A stretch of DNA of 64,000 nucleotides, from contig NC_135500.1 in NCBI RefSeq assembly GCF_052857255.1, forward strand, positions 53,655,272-53,719,271, given 5' to 3'. The translations under genes and the position numbers were made by a program. This document shows, in pieces, positions 54,426 to 64,000 of the stretch; within the stretch, counting starts at the first letter, position 1, and each line of letters begins with the position of its first letter. The notes under the pieces are model-generated. The model ran no database searches. It saw nothing but the letters and a program-made list of their open reading frames with translations, and was not told the DNA's origin. This DNA is from Amblyomma americanum (lineage: Eukaryota > Arthropoda > Arachnida > Ixodida > Ixodidae).

Positions 54426-54557
54426 TGGAGCAGTTCCCGACGTTGTGGGACAGCAGCCGGGATGATTATCACCAATGCCCCAAGAAAGACTTACTGTGGC
54501 AAAATATTTGCAAGAAAATGTTGCAGCAGCATCCTGAGCATGGGCCATACAACATGG
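54426..54557 (+). other. Isolated MADF/SANT-like exon
   Basis: A TTTTTATTGTTTTGCTTTAG acceptor precedes 54426 and a GTATGA donor follows 54557. The 43 codons between read EQFPTLWDSSRDDYHQ, then KKDLLWQNICKKML, the pattern of a MADF or Myb/SANT-like DNA-binding domain (LW...Y....W..I...L). Upstream, MSTWSDDTTF (54379 on) in another frame may be the start of the protein, which would require an intron or a frameshift. No other exon was recognised, so it may be a Harbinger-type accessory gene, another transposon, or a host gene. Confidence 0.45.
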
Positions 54558-55449
54558 GTATGATTACAATTTGTTTCTAGCTTTTTGCACGTGTCTAGGC
54601 TGGTTGTAACATGCTTAGTGTCCAGTTTTTTTGAGGAATAGGAACATATTTACCCTTTAACCTGTGTCATTCGCGATTAGCGTTTTTGGAAAGTTGAAAT
54701 TGCGACCGACGTTGCATCCCTCACGTGAATGATCTAATAAAACACTTTGCGGGCTAGTTGTTGCTGCATGGTTATCTCAAAAGTTACCGGCGCTAATTAA
54801 ACGGATGAAACAAAAACATAGCGCCCGTTCCGTTGTGTGTGTTTGTGTTCCGTCTGTTATATGAATGCTGGTAAGTCCTCTGATAAATCCAAAAAACTAT
54901 GAGTTCGACAGTTCACAAAATTGGAACTTATCTATGCAGAACGAAAACCCCTTCACCATGGCGGCCAAACCCGTTTGTTTGCAGAAATGGAGTGCAGCGC
55001 TGGAGGTGTCTATTGTCAGAATAATGCCGGGTCCATTTCCTGCACGCCTACGCCTCGTGTTGCTGTCGCACTTTTAAGGGATTAAGAGCAGCTCTGCCAA
55101 GCCACTGCTAGGGAGGTACCTTTCAGCCTCTCCGTGTTTGAATCGCGAAAGAATGCTAAGCTAATTGTCGGATACGTGGACATGAGGCTTGAAACAGCAG
55201 TTTTGAGCGTAACAATGAACTTCTGCACCGACGTCGGCCTGCGCCGCCATGGTTTGTGTCTTTTGGTATGCAGGAAAGCTGAATTGCGGAGTTTTGCAAG
55301 GGGTCCGAGGAAATGCACATGGCATGTGTTGTGTTGGGATCTATGCCAACTAAGGCCATTGTGCGCCAAATGCGAGGTTGGCACGTGCTACAGTGTTTTA
55401 TTTTGATTACAGAATTGCTGCACATGGCACATGGCATGTGTTGACATGG
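54558..55449. other. No gene recognised
   Basis: No convincing coding or repeat signature. A TGCACATGGCAT-type motif occurs at about 55313 and 55425. Confidence 0.4.
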
Positions 55450-56650
55450 TTTACGCAAAAAGCGTACAGGCGCTAAAAGACGAAGACAAGCACACTCAAG
55501 ACAGGACAGCCGCCAACTTCCAACTAAGTTTATTCATGGAAAAAAAACCGTTTAATAACCACACCAGCAGGCAAAGATAGAAGCAAAACAAAAAACACGC
55601 AGTGACAGAGCATAGGAACACGTGCCAAAAGGATCAAGCAATGATTAGAACTCTGATAATGACCCACTGAGAAACCTAATCTCTTCTTCTGAGAGCGAGA
55701 CAGATGGCTTGCTTATGCAGATATGACCCCTCTGCTTGATGTAAAGCTTCTATGATTTCACGCTCTAATTTGTCTTTAGACCTTGCGGTGAATTTGGTGC
55801 TTTCAAAACTTGGACGACACTTGCAGCTTTTGCAGTGAGTGGCCATGTGGCTCCCATAACCATTTTTTATCGCAATCTTGTGCTGCCTCACTCTTTCATT
55901 GTAGCATTGACCTGTCTGGCCAATATATTACAGACCGCAGCTAAGAGGCACAGCATACACAACGTCAGTAGTGCAAACAGTGGCGCGGATTTGGTGATTA
56001 GTTTTGCACTGCCTAACCATTCTTGCTTTGTTCAAAGTGCACACGCGCGACAGCTTGCAAGGAGGAGATAGAACCACATTGACCTTATACCTGCTGACTA
56101 CTTTCTTTAGATTGTGCGAAAGCCGATGAATATAGGGAATCACCACCGTCGGTTTCTTTTCTTTGTCCTTGTCTTTCTGCGCCTGTTCACCCCTTGACGC
56201 CACCTTGTGCTTTTTTACAATGTTCTCACTAATACTCGTAATGAGGTGTTTTGGGTACCCGGCTTGGTGAATGCGTTCAATTTGGACATCAAAGCTCAGT
56301 GCCATCTCATGCTGGCAAGATTTTTCCAAGGCTGTATTCAGGCATGTCGCAACGATTCCTTGCTTGATTAGCTTGGAATGTGCACTACCGAAAGGGAGCA
56401 GCTCTTTGCACGATCTGGTGTTGTAGGACCAACAAATAAGTCTGTCCTGCCTAAACACAAGTCTCAGGTAAAAAAACTGCAGGCTATTATCGCGGGGAAG
56501 TTCTTGAGTGAAAAGAAGCCCCTTGGATTCACTACTGAAAATGGTGACAATGTTTTCATAAATGGTGCTTGGTTTTGAACCTACGTGATCGGTTAGCACA
56601 ATTAGGTAGTCATCCACATATCTGAAAACCCTAACAACTTTAGAGGTCAG
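55450..56650 (-). mobile_element. Penelope-like element, RT end plus GIY-YIG endonuclease
   Basis: On the minus strand: KVVRVFRYVDDYLIV near 56610-56650 (catalytic YVDD of the RT), the thumb/linker (LICWSYNTRSCKELLPFGSA, VIPYIHRLSHNLKKVVSRYK near 56090-56150), then YAVPLSCGL followed by an in-frame stop at 55928-55930 and, in the same frame, YIGQTGQCYNERVRQHKIA with cysteines CKSCKC and the distal endonuclease to the stop at 55676. The 3' end near 55500 (CCAACTTCCAACTAAGTTTATT) resembles that of the PLE at 37.1 kb. The upstream part stops at 56650, where a gypsy LTR begins, so the gypsy probably inserted into this PLE and the rest may lie beyond the window. Confidence 0.85.
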
Positions 56651-58436
56651 TGTGATGACCCCCATAATGCGCAGGTCCACAAGGGACGGAGAGGCAAAGA
56701 GACACCGTATGGCTCAGTTTAAACAAACAGGTATATTCAATAATTACACATGATTAAGATTATACATCAGAGGCTGGGGCGTCCGAGCTTACGTGCCGAC
56801 GACTTCATGGGGGCGATGGAGTGGCTCCGGAGTTGGGCTCGAGCGGTTGCTGGCAGAAGCTGCACGCCGACGGGCTTCGGCGCTGAAGGCCCTCTTGGCG
56901 AACGATGTCGTCCTGAGCGTGCTTGCAGTAGAATTTCAATAGTCGTCCGTTTCTTCGAGGATGGTTCACAAACCCTTCCTCTAGTGTCGTTCGGCTTGGA
57001 AGATGAACAGGAGGCGAGCTTGTAGATGATGACAGCAGAGCATAATTTTACAACATACATATACAGAGAGTTAAACTGGAAAAAGCAGAACTGAATTTAC
57101 AAAAGAACAAACTTTGCACTACTTTACTCATCGACCGGGCAGGTTAGTGCCTAAGTAGCATCACATTACATGCTAAGCATGGAGCCCCAGCTCAGACTGG
57201 ACTGCATCCGTTTACATGTGCTTTTAAGCACTTGATTAACAAAGGACTAAGGGCGGTCATTTCCAGTGGCCCGCCCAAAGCATCAATTCTCCAATCCAAA
57301 ATAACATGCGAGATGGGGACAACCCCTTGGGTTGGGCTTAGCCTCGAACCCAGAGTCTGTTAACAATACAAACTAAATAAACAACAAAAACGCCACCACT
57401 CTCTCTCAAGTGAGAGTATACACAGGCTCTCTCTTCGGAGCTAATTCACTAGCGCCTGTCTTTCCACATTCTTGGCGAGTACTGCCTGTCCGCCATGACA
57501 GGTGTCCGTCACGGCCCTTCTGGGAATGCGCTTTTGTTCACGAGGCATGGCGGGAAGCTGTGAGTGCCTTCCCGGCGATAGCCCACGTCGAAAGGGGAAG
57601 GAGGGAAAGAATGTCGTCTTCGCGGTAGCGCATAGCGTCGGCTGTGGTACGGCGCGCTCTGGCCCGCTGACAGCTCCCTTGTCCTGGAATGTGCCCGGGA
57701 GGGCCGCACCTGGAACGGCCACGCAAATTGGGGAGGATAAAGCCTGTTTCCCCGCGGCGGCGGCGGCGGGTCCGGTTGTTCTGGTCGTCACTCAAAGAGC
57801 ATGGCTGGGTAATTGATGATGCCGCTGTCACGGCGGCGGGTCCCTTCGTTCTGGTCGTCACTCAAAGTGCATGGCTGGGTAATTGATGATGCCGCTGTCA
57901 TCTGGGTCTCCGTCTACGCCGCGCCGTGGAACGCGGAACCTCGCAGCACCCAAGGAATGTCACACTCGCTCACCCTCCAGAAGAATGTTCTCCGAACATT
58001 TGAGTCCCTGCAGCTCCCCTTGTCTTTCTGAATCGCCTCGCACAGTGCGTCCGACAAAACACTTTTCGCTGCACTCAACACCACTGCACAACACCAATGC
58101 CTCCGCTGTCATAACTGGCGTCTCCAGGGGCAGCACTGATCTTCTTTTACAGATAAACATGAAACTCAGCACCCAAGCCTCTCCTTTCTAGTCCAAACTG
58201 GACGAAATAACTTTACCACAGTTATAAAGGAGCTCCCACTTCTAGCACGATCACGGCACAGACAAAAATATAGATAACGAAAGGAAGTAGGGCAGGTTCT
58301 GCATGCGCTCCGCATGCTCTCCTGTGAAGGTGTTACTTAATGACAGAAAGGTTTAACTACCAACTCCGATAACTTAACACATAAGCACATAGCAATGTTA
58401 TGAGCTGCGGCATTACACAATTCTAACCAGTTCACA
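56651..58436 (-). repeat. 3' LTR of the gypsy element (1,786 bp)
   Basis: On the minus strand it begins TGTGAACTGG at 58436, directly after a purine-rich AGAGCGGAGT (58437-58446) that can serve as polypurine tract, and ends GGGGGTCATCACA at 56651. It starts 20 bp after the pol stop. It contains a 70-bp tandem repeat at 57763-57900. The long LTR has several small ORFs, none recognisable. Confidence 0.85.
57763..57900. repeat. 70-bp tandem repeat in the LTR
   Basis: Two adjacent units (57763-57832 and 57833-57900), each with GCGGCGGGTCC, TTCTGGTCGTCACTCAAAG and ATGGCTGGGTAATTGATGAT, differing at a few positions. Repeats in LTR U3 regions often act as enhancers; here that is inference. Confidence 0.85.
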
Positions 58437-58456
58437 ACTCCGCTCTGTTTACGCCA

Positions 58457-61400
58457 TTAGTCCGACTTAGCTTTCCGATTTCGCAGCGGATATCGGCCTT
58501 CATGAGTCATACTAAGTAAGTCTGTGCCCCTTTGTCTGCTTTGGGACTCGCGAGGGCTCGTGGCAGGAGCCTCTCCTGGCGTTATCTGCGCGGCAACCTC
58601 GCGCGCTTCTTCTAGCAATGCATGAAGTAAATCCGGTGGCATGCCGGCCGTCACCTCGGGCGCCTGCCGAACAAATGCAGGAGAGGGCGTTTCTTGCGAA
58701 CCATCTGCGCGCCCCGCTTCACTTCTGTCCCCATCAAAATCCGCGCTTTCCCTTTCCTCATTTCGTGAATACTGAACCGGTGCCGACTTGAGGCGATTTG
58801 CGTGTATCCTTATCAAACGCCGGTTCACGTCTCGGACTCTGAAGTTTACCGGAGAAAGCTTCTCGACAACCTCGCACGGTCCTCTCCACTTCGTCCGGAA
58901 CTTACGAGCTAGCCCAATCTGCATTTGGCAGTTTTCAATGTACACGCTGTCTCCCACATCAAACGGCGCGTCTCTAGCACTGCGATCGTGCACCTCCTTC
59001 CTGCGCTTCGCCGCTTTCTTTAAGGACTCCTTTGCGATGTCCCTCGCCACTTGCAAGCGCGATTCTAGCTCAACCTTATAGTCGTCCAGTCAAGCGTATG
59101 GGACACGACGGGGGCCCTCTGGCACTTCACTAGGCTGGTCCGGGTCTCGGCCGTAGAGAAGAAAGAATGGCGATTCGCCCGTGCTCTCGTGTGCTGCGGA
59201 ATTGTAGGCAAACATTGCATACGGGAGCCACAAGTCCCAGTCCCGCTGGTCGCGCGAAACAAAATGCGACAGGAACCCGGCCACGGTTTGGTTCAGTCGC
59301 TCCACCGCGCAGTTGCAAGCCGGATGGTACGGTGTTGTCTGCTTCTTAGCGATCTTAAGCAGCTCGCAAACTCTCCTCATTAGCTGCGACACGAAGTTCG
59401 TTCCCCGATCTGTCAAGAGTTGCCTCGGGGGTCCATGTCGGAGCACGATCTGTTCGACAAATGCTCTTGCAACCGTGTCTGCCTTCTGATCTGGGAGTGC
59501 TACCGCTTCCGCGTATTTTGAAAGGTGATCGACAAATACTAAAATGTACTTGTTTCCGGAAGTGGTCGTGGGCAATGGGCCCATTATGTCCATACCTGTC
59601 CGCTCGAAGGGAGCCGAAACCTCAGAGAACGGCTGAATTGGAGCTGGTCTTCGTCCCTTGGGTGTTTTTCTTTCGAGACAGGAATGACACTTCGCACAGT
59701 AGTCTCCAACATCCTGTCGCATGCCACTCCAAAAGTACAAACGCTCCACACGCCTGCGTGTCTTTGCTACGCCAAAATGACCGGCGCATGGCGCATCGTG
59801 AAACTCGCGAAGGACCCTTTCTGTCCACGACCGAGGTATGACGACTCTCTCCCAAGCGGTTTTCTCTGGTCTCCCTTTCCTGGTTGGCCTCGTGCGCCGA
59901 CACAGGGTGCCGTCTTTGTCAATGAAATAACCTAGCTGTTCGGGGTGAGACGGTGCGCCCTCTAAGCTTTCGATTATTCGCTTCAGGTCAGGATCTTTGC
60001 ACTGCTCTGCGCGTAATTCGGCGGGGTCGACTACGGGGACAAACTCATCTATAGCTGCCACGGCAGCTGTGCGGCTGAGTGCATCAGCATTCAGATGTGT
60101 CTTTGCTGACTTGTGCTCAACTTCAAAGCAGAATTCCTGCAGGTGTAGATTCCATCTAGCGAGTCGCGAGCTAGGGTCCCTGACACTCATCACCCATTTC
60201 AGAGGATGGCAGTCTGTGACTAGCTTGAATTTGCGGCCGTAAAGGTAGCATCTGAAGTGCTTTACTGCCCAGACAACGGCGAGGCACTCCCTTTCCGTAG
60301 CTCCGTACTTTTGCTCTGTGGGGCTCAGCTGTCGGCTAGCAAAAGCAACGGGATGTTCTTTGCCCTCGATAACCTGAGATAGCACGGCACCAACTGCGAA
60401 CTTTGACGCATCTGTGGCCATAACGAAGGGCAAATTAAAATCCGGGTGGCGCAACAGCGGTGCACTCATTAGCTTCCTTTTCAGGGCCCCAAAAGAATTC
60501 TCCGCGTTTTCGTCCCAGCGAAAGGCGACATTTTTGGCTGTTAAGGCGGTGAGCGGCTTAGCGAGCTTGGCGAACTCCTCTATGTGCCTTCGGTAGTAAC
60601 CGATCAGGCCGAGAAACTGCCGGACCTGGCGGACGCTAGTCGGGGATGAAAAATCCGAGACACACCTTAGTTTCTCAGGGTCCGGTCGCACGCCGTCAGC
60701 TGAAACAACGTGCCCGAGGTACTTCACCTCATTTTTGAGGAATTGGCACTAAGAGGGCTTCAGCTTGAGACCCGCTCCTCTTAGTCGCACCAAAACCTGC
60801 TCAATATCGCGCAAATGGTTCTCAAAACTGTCACTGTATATGATAATGTCATCCAAATACACGAAGCACAGCCTCCCCAGAAGACCTGCCAGGATAACAT
60901 CAGCGGTTCTCTGCCAGACAGCAGGGCTGTTGGCCAGACCCATCGGCATTCTTTTCCATTCATAGTGCCCTGAGGGCGTGTTGAATGCCGTTTTCTCGGC
61001 ATCTGCCGGATCCATTGCTATCTGCCAGAATCCCGCCGCCATGTCCACTACCGTGAAGTACCTGGCAGAGCCCAGCTGAGAAAGCGTCTCCTGTATATTG
61101 GGGATGGGGTATGGATCGATGCGAGTTACGGCATTTAGTTTGCGGTAGTCCACTACCAATCGATACGAGCCATCTGGCTTTTCCACCAATAGTGCTGGTG
61201 CTCCCCAGGGTGACTTTGAGTGTTCGACAATGCCGCGATCAATCAGGTCCTGCACCTGCCGCTCCATCTCCTCACGTTGGGAGTAAGGAATCCTGTACGC
61301 ACGCTGGTAAACGGGCGATGAAGTGCCGGTTTCTATCCTGTGCTTTATAACGCCACAGCAGCCCAAATCCAGGTTGGACGCGGCGAATACCTCCGAGTAG

Positions 61401-62359
61401 TCGTTCAGCAAACCAGCCAGAGCCTCCCTCTCCCTGGATTTTACGTGAGAAAGATCGAACGACACCTTTGGAGCAGCCGAAGGACTAGCATGCTCTACAG
61501 TTGCGAGTACCGTATCGGTGGGCTCACGTTGCTCTATCGCAGAGGTGAAGAAAGCCAATGTTTTGTTCTTGGGAAGGCTCAGTGGCTGCTGGCTACAGTT
61601 AACCACCCGTAGGGGCACTCTGTGGGCGTCATTAACTGTCACGAGGCACGCGGCTGCCTTCAGGCCATTGCTGAGAGAGTCGACCGGCTCAAGCACTCCC
61701 ACGGCGCCGCTCTCTACATCTGAAGGCACAAACGCGTACAAAATGTGCTCCGACCAAGGAAGGACGACCGCCTCCTCGACCAGCCGGACGGCAACCCGCG
61801 AATATACCTTCTCCGATGATCCCACTGTTTGACGGGTGTCAATATCGGTAATGCGAATCTCAGCCCCTCTCCTGTTCAAAAACGGAACTTTTGAGCCGCC
61901 CGCATTAACCTCTTCCTCAGAGAATGAGACTACTACCTTCCCTTTTCTCAAAAAATCCTGCCCTAATATACCTGACACTCCGTTTGGCAGAGACACCGTG
62001 TCCGGGCATACGTAGCAGGGGTGCTCCAATGCAATTCCGCCGAGAGAGAAGTGTAACCGGTAGAGTCCACTTATGCCAAGAGGATCCCCCGTTATGCCTA
62101 CAAATTTGGTTGCCATACCACCAGACGCTTCCAACACCTCGCGGTCCCCCTTCCTTCGAAGCGTGTTAAAACTGCTCTCCTTAAGCAATGTCACCTTTGA
62201 CCCCGTATCTATCAACAATTCCATACAACAACCATTTAACTTGCAACGCACAACAGGGCATGCCTCGTCGGCCACACAAACTACCACCACCTCATCATCT
62301 ACTGCTCCCTCCCCACGCTCCTCAGGCTGGGGAGGACTAACTAGTTTTTTGACTCGGTA
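58457..62359 (-). pseudogene. gypsy pol (PR-RT-RH-IN), two in-frame stops
   Basis: The frame is open from about 62359 and is reached from gag by -1 slippage. Protease LLIDTGSKVTLL near 62210; RT with RLVVDYRKLNAVT near 61150, YFTVVDMAAGFWQI near 61040 and FVYLDDIIIYS (catalytic YLDD) near 60860; RNase H FVMATDASKFAVG near 60410 and KLVTDCHPLKW near 60210; integrase HHCC finger (HDAPCAGHFGVAKT, then CAKCHSC) near 59700-59800, D GMDIMGPLP near 59590, D LLTDRGTNF near 59410, E in ACNCAVERLNQT near 59310, and a C-terminal GPY/F-like WRGPCEVVEKL near 58880. Stops: TAG at 60749-60751 (between YLDD and GHVVS) and TGA at 59090-59092, both in an otherwise unbroken frame. Domain order is that of normal Ty3/gypsy. 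Confidence 0.9.
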
Positions 62360-63281
62360 TCTGGAGCCCCGCTGTAGGCTTGCTTAGGGCGTGTCTCGCC
62401 TGCTTCTCTTTGTGGCTCCCCACGGCGCACGTTTTGGCAGAACCTGGCGATGTGTCCGCGACCCTGGCAAGCGAAGCATACGATTTCTTCAAAATCTCGC
62501 ATACCGCGCCTGTAGCTTTGTGGCGGTCTCCGGTTTCCAACGAATGGGCGCTGTTGAGCGCGCGCTTCAACCTGGCATTCTACCTGCTGAGATAGCAGCT
62601 GTTCTAAGCGATCTAACCGCTCTGTCAAGAGAGCAACCTCAGGGTTGAGCACCGCTCTCTCTATGACGCGTACTCTCGCTGCGGCTGTCGTTAACGCCTC
62701 ATTTTGTTCCTCATCCAATGCGGCCTCTACGGCTTGGTCTATTTGCTCGGCTTGCGCGAGAGCACGAACCGGCGCACGGGGTCTTGCAGACCAGCCACGA
62801 ACAAAGCGGTCATTTCCTCTTTAAGTATATCATCCGCGTATTTCTTCTTAAGCTGGTCTCCTTCCTCCTCCCTGCTTAACGTATCGCGCGCTAAGCGCTG
62901 AAACCGCGACGCAAACGTTCGCACGTCCTCCCCTACCATCTGTCCGGCGTCACGGAACCTCTGTACTCGCACGTGACGTGGTTCAGTGTCAAAATGCTCA
63001 AACGCGAGCTTCTTAAATTCCGCAAATGATTTTGTGGATTTTACTTTTTCGTCTCGCCATGCAAAATCATGAGCAGCTCCTGCCATCTTACACCTCGCCA
63101 TTCCCAGCATTTGAGCATCGGACCATCCCCCCATTTTCCCAATCTCTTCTAGCATGGAAAAGAAATCGCAGATTGGAACCCCTGTCTTATCTCCCGTAAA
63201 CGTCGGAATGACGCTTCCTAATGCCAGCATGCTTGCTCCGAGCGACGGCTGTGGAGTGGGAGCTCCCTCAGATACAGTCAT
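62341..63281 (-). pseudogene. gypsy gag, one frameshift
   Basis: The ATG at 63281 starts a 180-codon capsid-like part (FFSMLEEIGKMGGWSD, FEHFDTEPRHVRVQRFRDAG, FASRFQRLARDTLS). A one-base frameshift near 62760 moves to the frame with AQAEQIDQAVEAAL and then the nucleocapsid zinc knuckle CFACQGRGHIARFC (C-x2-C-x4-H-x4-C), ending at TAG 62341-62343. A nine-A run directly before the ATG makes the upstream frame length-sensitive. Gag would form the particle that packages the element RNA. Confidence 0.85.
62344..62350 (-). promoter_or_regulatory. -1 ribosomal frameshift slippery site at gag end
   Basis: On the minus strand the heptamer A AAA AAC stands in the gag frame directly before the gag stop TAG (62341-62343). 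A -1 slip reads AAA AAA CTA GTT and enters the open pol frame, which carries no stop from there through protease. This is the canonical X XXY YYZ form. A downstream stimulatory structure was not worked out. Confidence 0.85.
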
Positions 63282-63416
63282 TTTTTTTTCAAGCCCTCCA
63301 GTGCCTCAAGCCTCTCAAATGGGGGTAAAAGTCCCACAATCAGTCCCGTGATTCCCTTTTGATTACAATTTTGAAGTCATGAATGTCACAGCATTCAGAG
63401 GACATTTGTTTTTGAG

Positions 63417-63434
63417 ACCCCACTTCTGACACCA
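63417..63434 (-). other. Primer-binding site, tRNA-Leu type
   Basis: TGGTGTCAGAAGTGGG follows the 5' LTR after one base. It is complementary to the 3' end of animal tRNA-Leu (CCCACTTCTGACA plus CCA, from memory). Confidence 0.7.
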
Positions 63435-63435
63435 G

Positions 63436-64000
63436 TGTGATGACCCCCATAATGCGCAGGTCCACACGGGACGGAGAGGCAAAGAGACACCGTATGGCTC
63501 AGTTTAAACAAACAGGTATATTCAATAATTACACATGATTAAGATTATACATCAGAGGCTGGGGCGTCCGAGCTTACGTGCCGACGACTTCATGGGGGCG
63601 ATGGAGTGGCTCCGGAGTTGGGCTCGAGCGGTTGCTGGCAGAAGCTGCACGCCGACGGGCTTCGGCGCTGAAGGCCCTCTTGGCGAACGATGTCGTCCTG
63701 AGCGTGCTTGCAGTAGAATTTCAATAGTCGTCCGTTTCTTCGAGGATGGTTCACAAACCCTTCCTCTAGTGTCGTTCGGCTTGGAAGATGAACAGGAGGC
63801 GAGCTTGTAGATGATGACAGCAGAGCATAATTTTACAACATACATATACAGAGAGTTAAACTGGAAAAAGCAGAACTGAATTTACAAAAGAACAAACTTT
63901 GCACTACTTTACTCATCGACCGGGCAGGTTAGTGCCTAAGTAGCATCACATTACATGCTAAGCATGGAGCCCCAGCTCAGACTGGACTGCATCCGTTTAC
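63436..64000 (-). repeat. 5' LTR of the gypsy element, partial
   Basis: Matches 56651-57215 with a single substitution seen. The remaining 1.2 kb and the target duplication lie outside the window. Confidence 0.9.

Larger units (their letters stand above)
56651..64000 (-). mobile_element. Gypsy LTR retrotransposon, young, right end cut by window
   Basis: The 3' LTR is 56651-58436 and the 5' LTR starts at 63436 and runs off the window. Between them on the minus strand are a primer-binding site, gag, a -1 frameshift signal and pol (protease, RT, RNase H, integrase). The 565 bp of 5' LTR in view differ from the 3' LTR at one position (A near 56681, C near 63466), so insertion was recent. There is no envelope-like ORF between pol and the 3' LTR. 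Coding defects: one frameshift in gag and two stops in pol. Confidence 0.93.

Noticed and set aside
56750..57025. Identical small ORFs at 56750-57025 and 63535-63810
   Set aside because: They are the same LTR segment in two copies, and the reading frame is antisense to the element. Identity reflects LTR youth, not coding constraint.

Overview
This is a stretch of animal nuclear DNA, most likely from an ixodid (hard) tick. The evidence is the dense mix of metazoan transposons, spliceosomal introns, three kinds of tRNA-derived SINE that look like tick SINEs, LINE tails ending in (AATA)n or CTCAA repeats, and Penelope-like elements. I could not run a database search, so the host call is inference. 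No bacterial, plasmid or organellar features were seen, and no CRISPR array or real tRNA or rRNA gene. Layout: 0.2-4.1 kb is a minus-strand LINE split by a hAT-like DNA transposon. 4.3-8.7 kb holds a THAP fragment and a degraded IS630/Tc1-like transposase split by a second hAT (8-bp target duplication). 8.8-10.0 kb is a pogo/Tigger deletion derivative. 10.3-12.7 kb is a complete piggyBac element with an open two-exon transposase gene. 12.7-16.2 kb holds an RTE LINE fragment, SINEs and a TA-flanked inverted-repeat element with a strong internal hairpin. 17.5-24.5 kb carries the only convincing host gene, the last two exons of a leucine-rich-repeat protein; its 4.9-kb intron holds a hAT MITE and two SINEs. 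25.8-37.9 kb is a nested retroelement block: a minus-strand LINE with ORF1, endonuclease and RT is split by a gypsy-type LTR element whose two LTRs point in opposite directions, and next to it lie gypsy integrase and RT/RNase H pieces in unusual order and a Penelope-like fragment. 37.8-50.7 kb is a large inverted duplication (arms of about 6.7 and 4.2 kb, roughly 97-99% identical where compared by eye) around a Tc1-like DD34E transposase gene with two introns; the left arm carries an inverted copy of its third exon. 51.3-56.7 kb has a LINE tail, a metazoan CACTA-like transposase, an isolated MADF-like exon and a second Penelope-like element. 56.65 kb to the window end is a young gypsy element on the minus strand: 1.79-kb LTR, tRNA-Leu-type primer site, gag, a canonical -1 frameshift signal, and pol. 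Apart from the LRR gene, nearly everything readable is mobile DNA. The genes do not form a pathway; their relations are nesting relations. Several insertions can be undone on paper to the exact base, which gives a relative order of events. The most unusual structures are the large inverted duplication around the spliced Tc1 gene, the LTR element with inverted LTRs, and the intact piggyBac.
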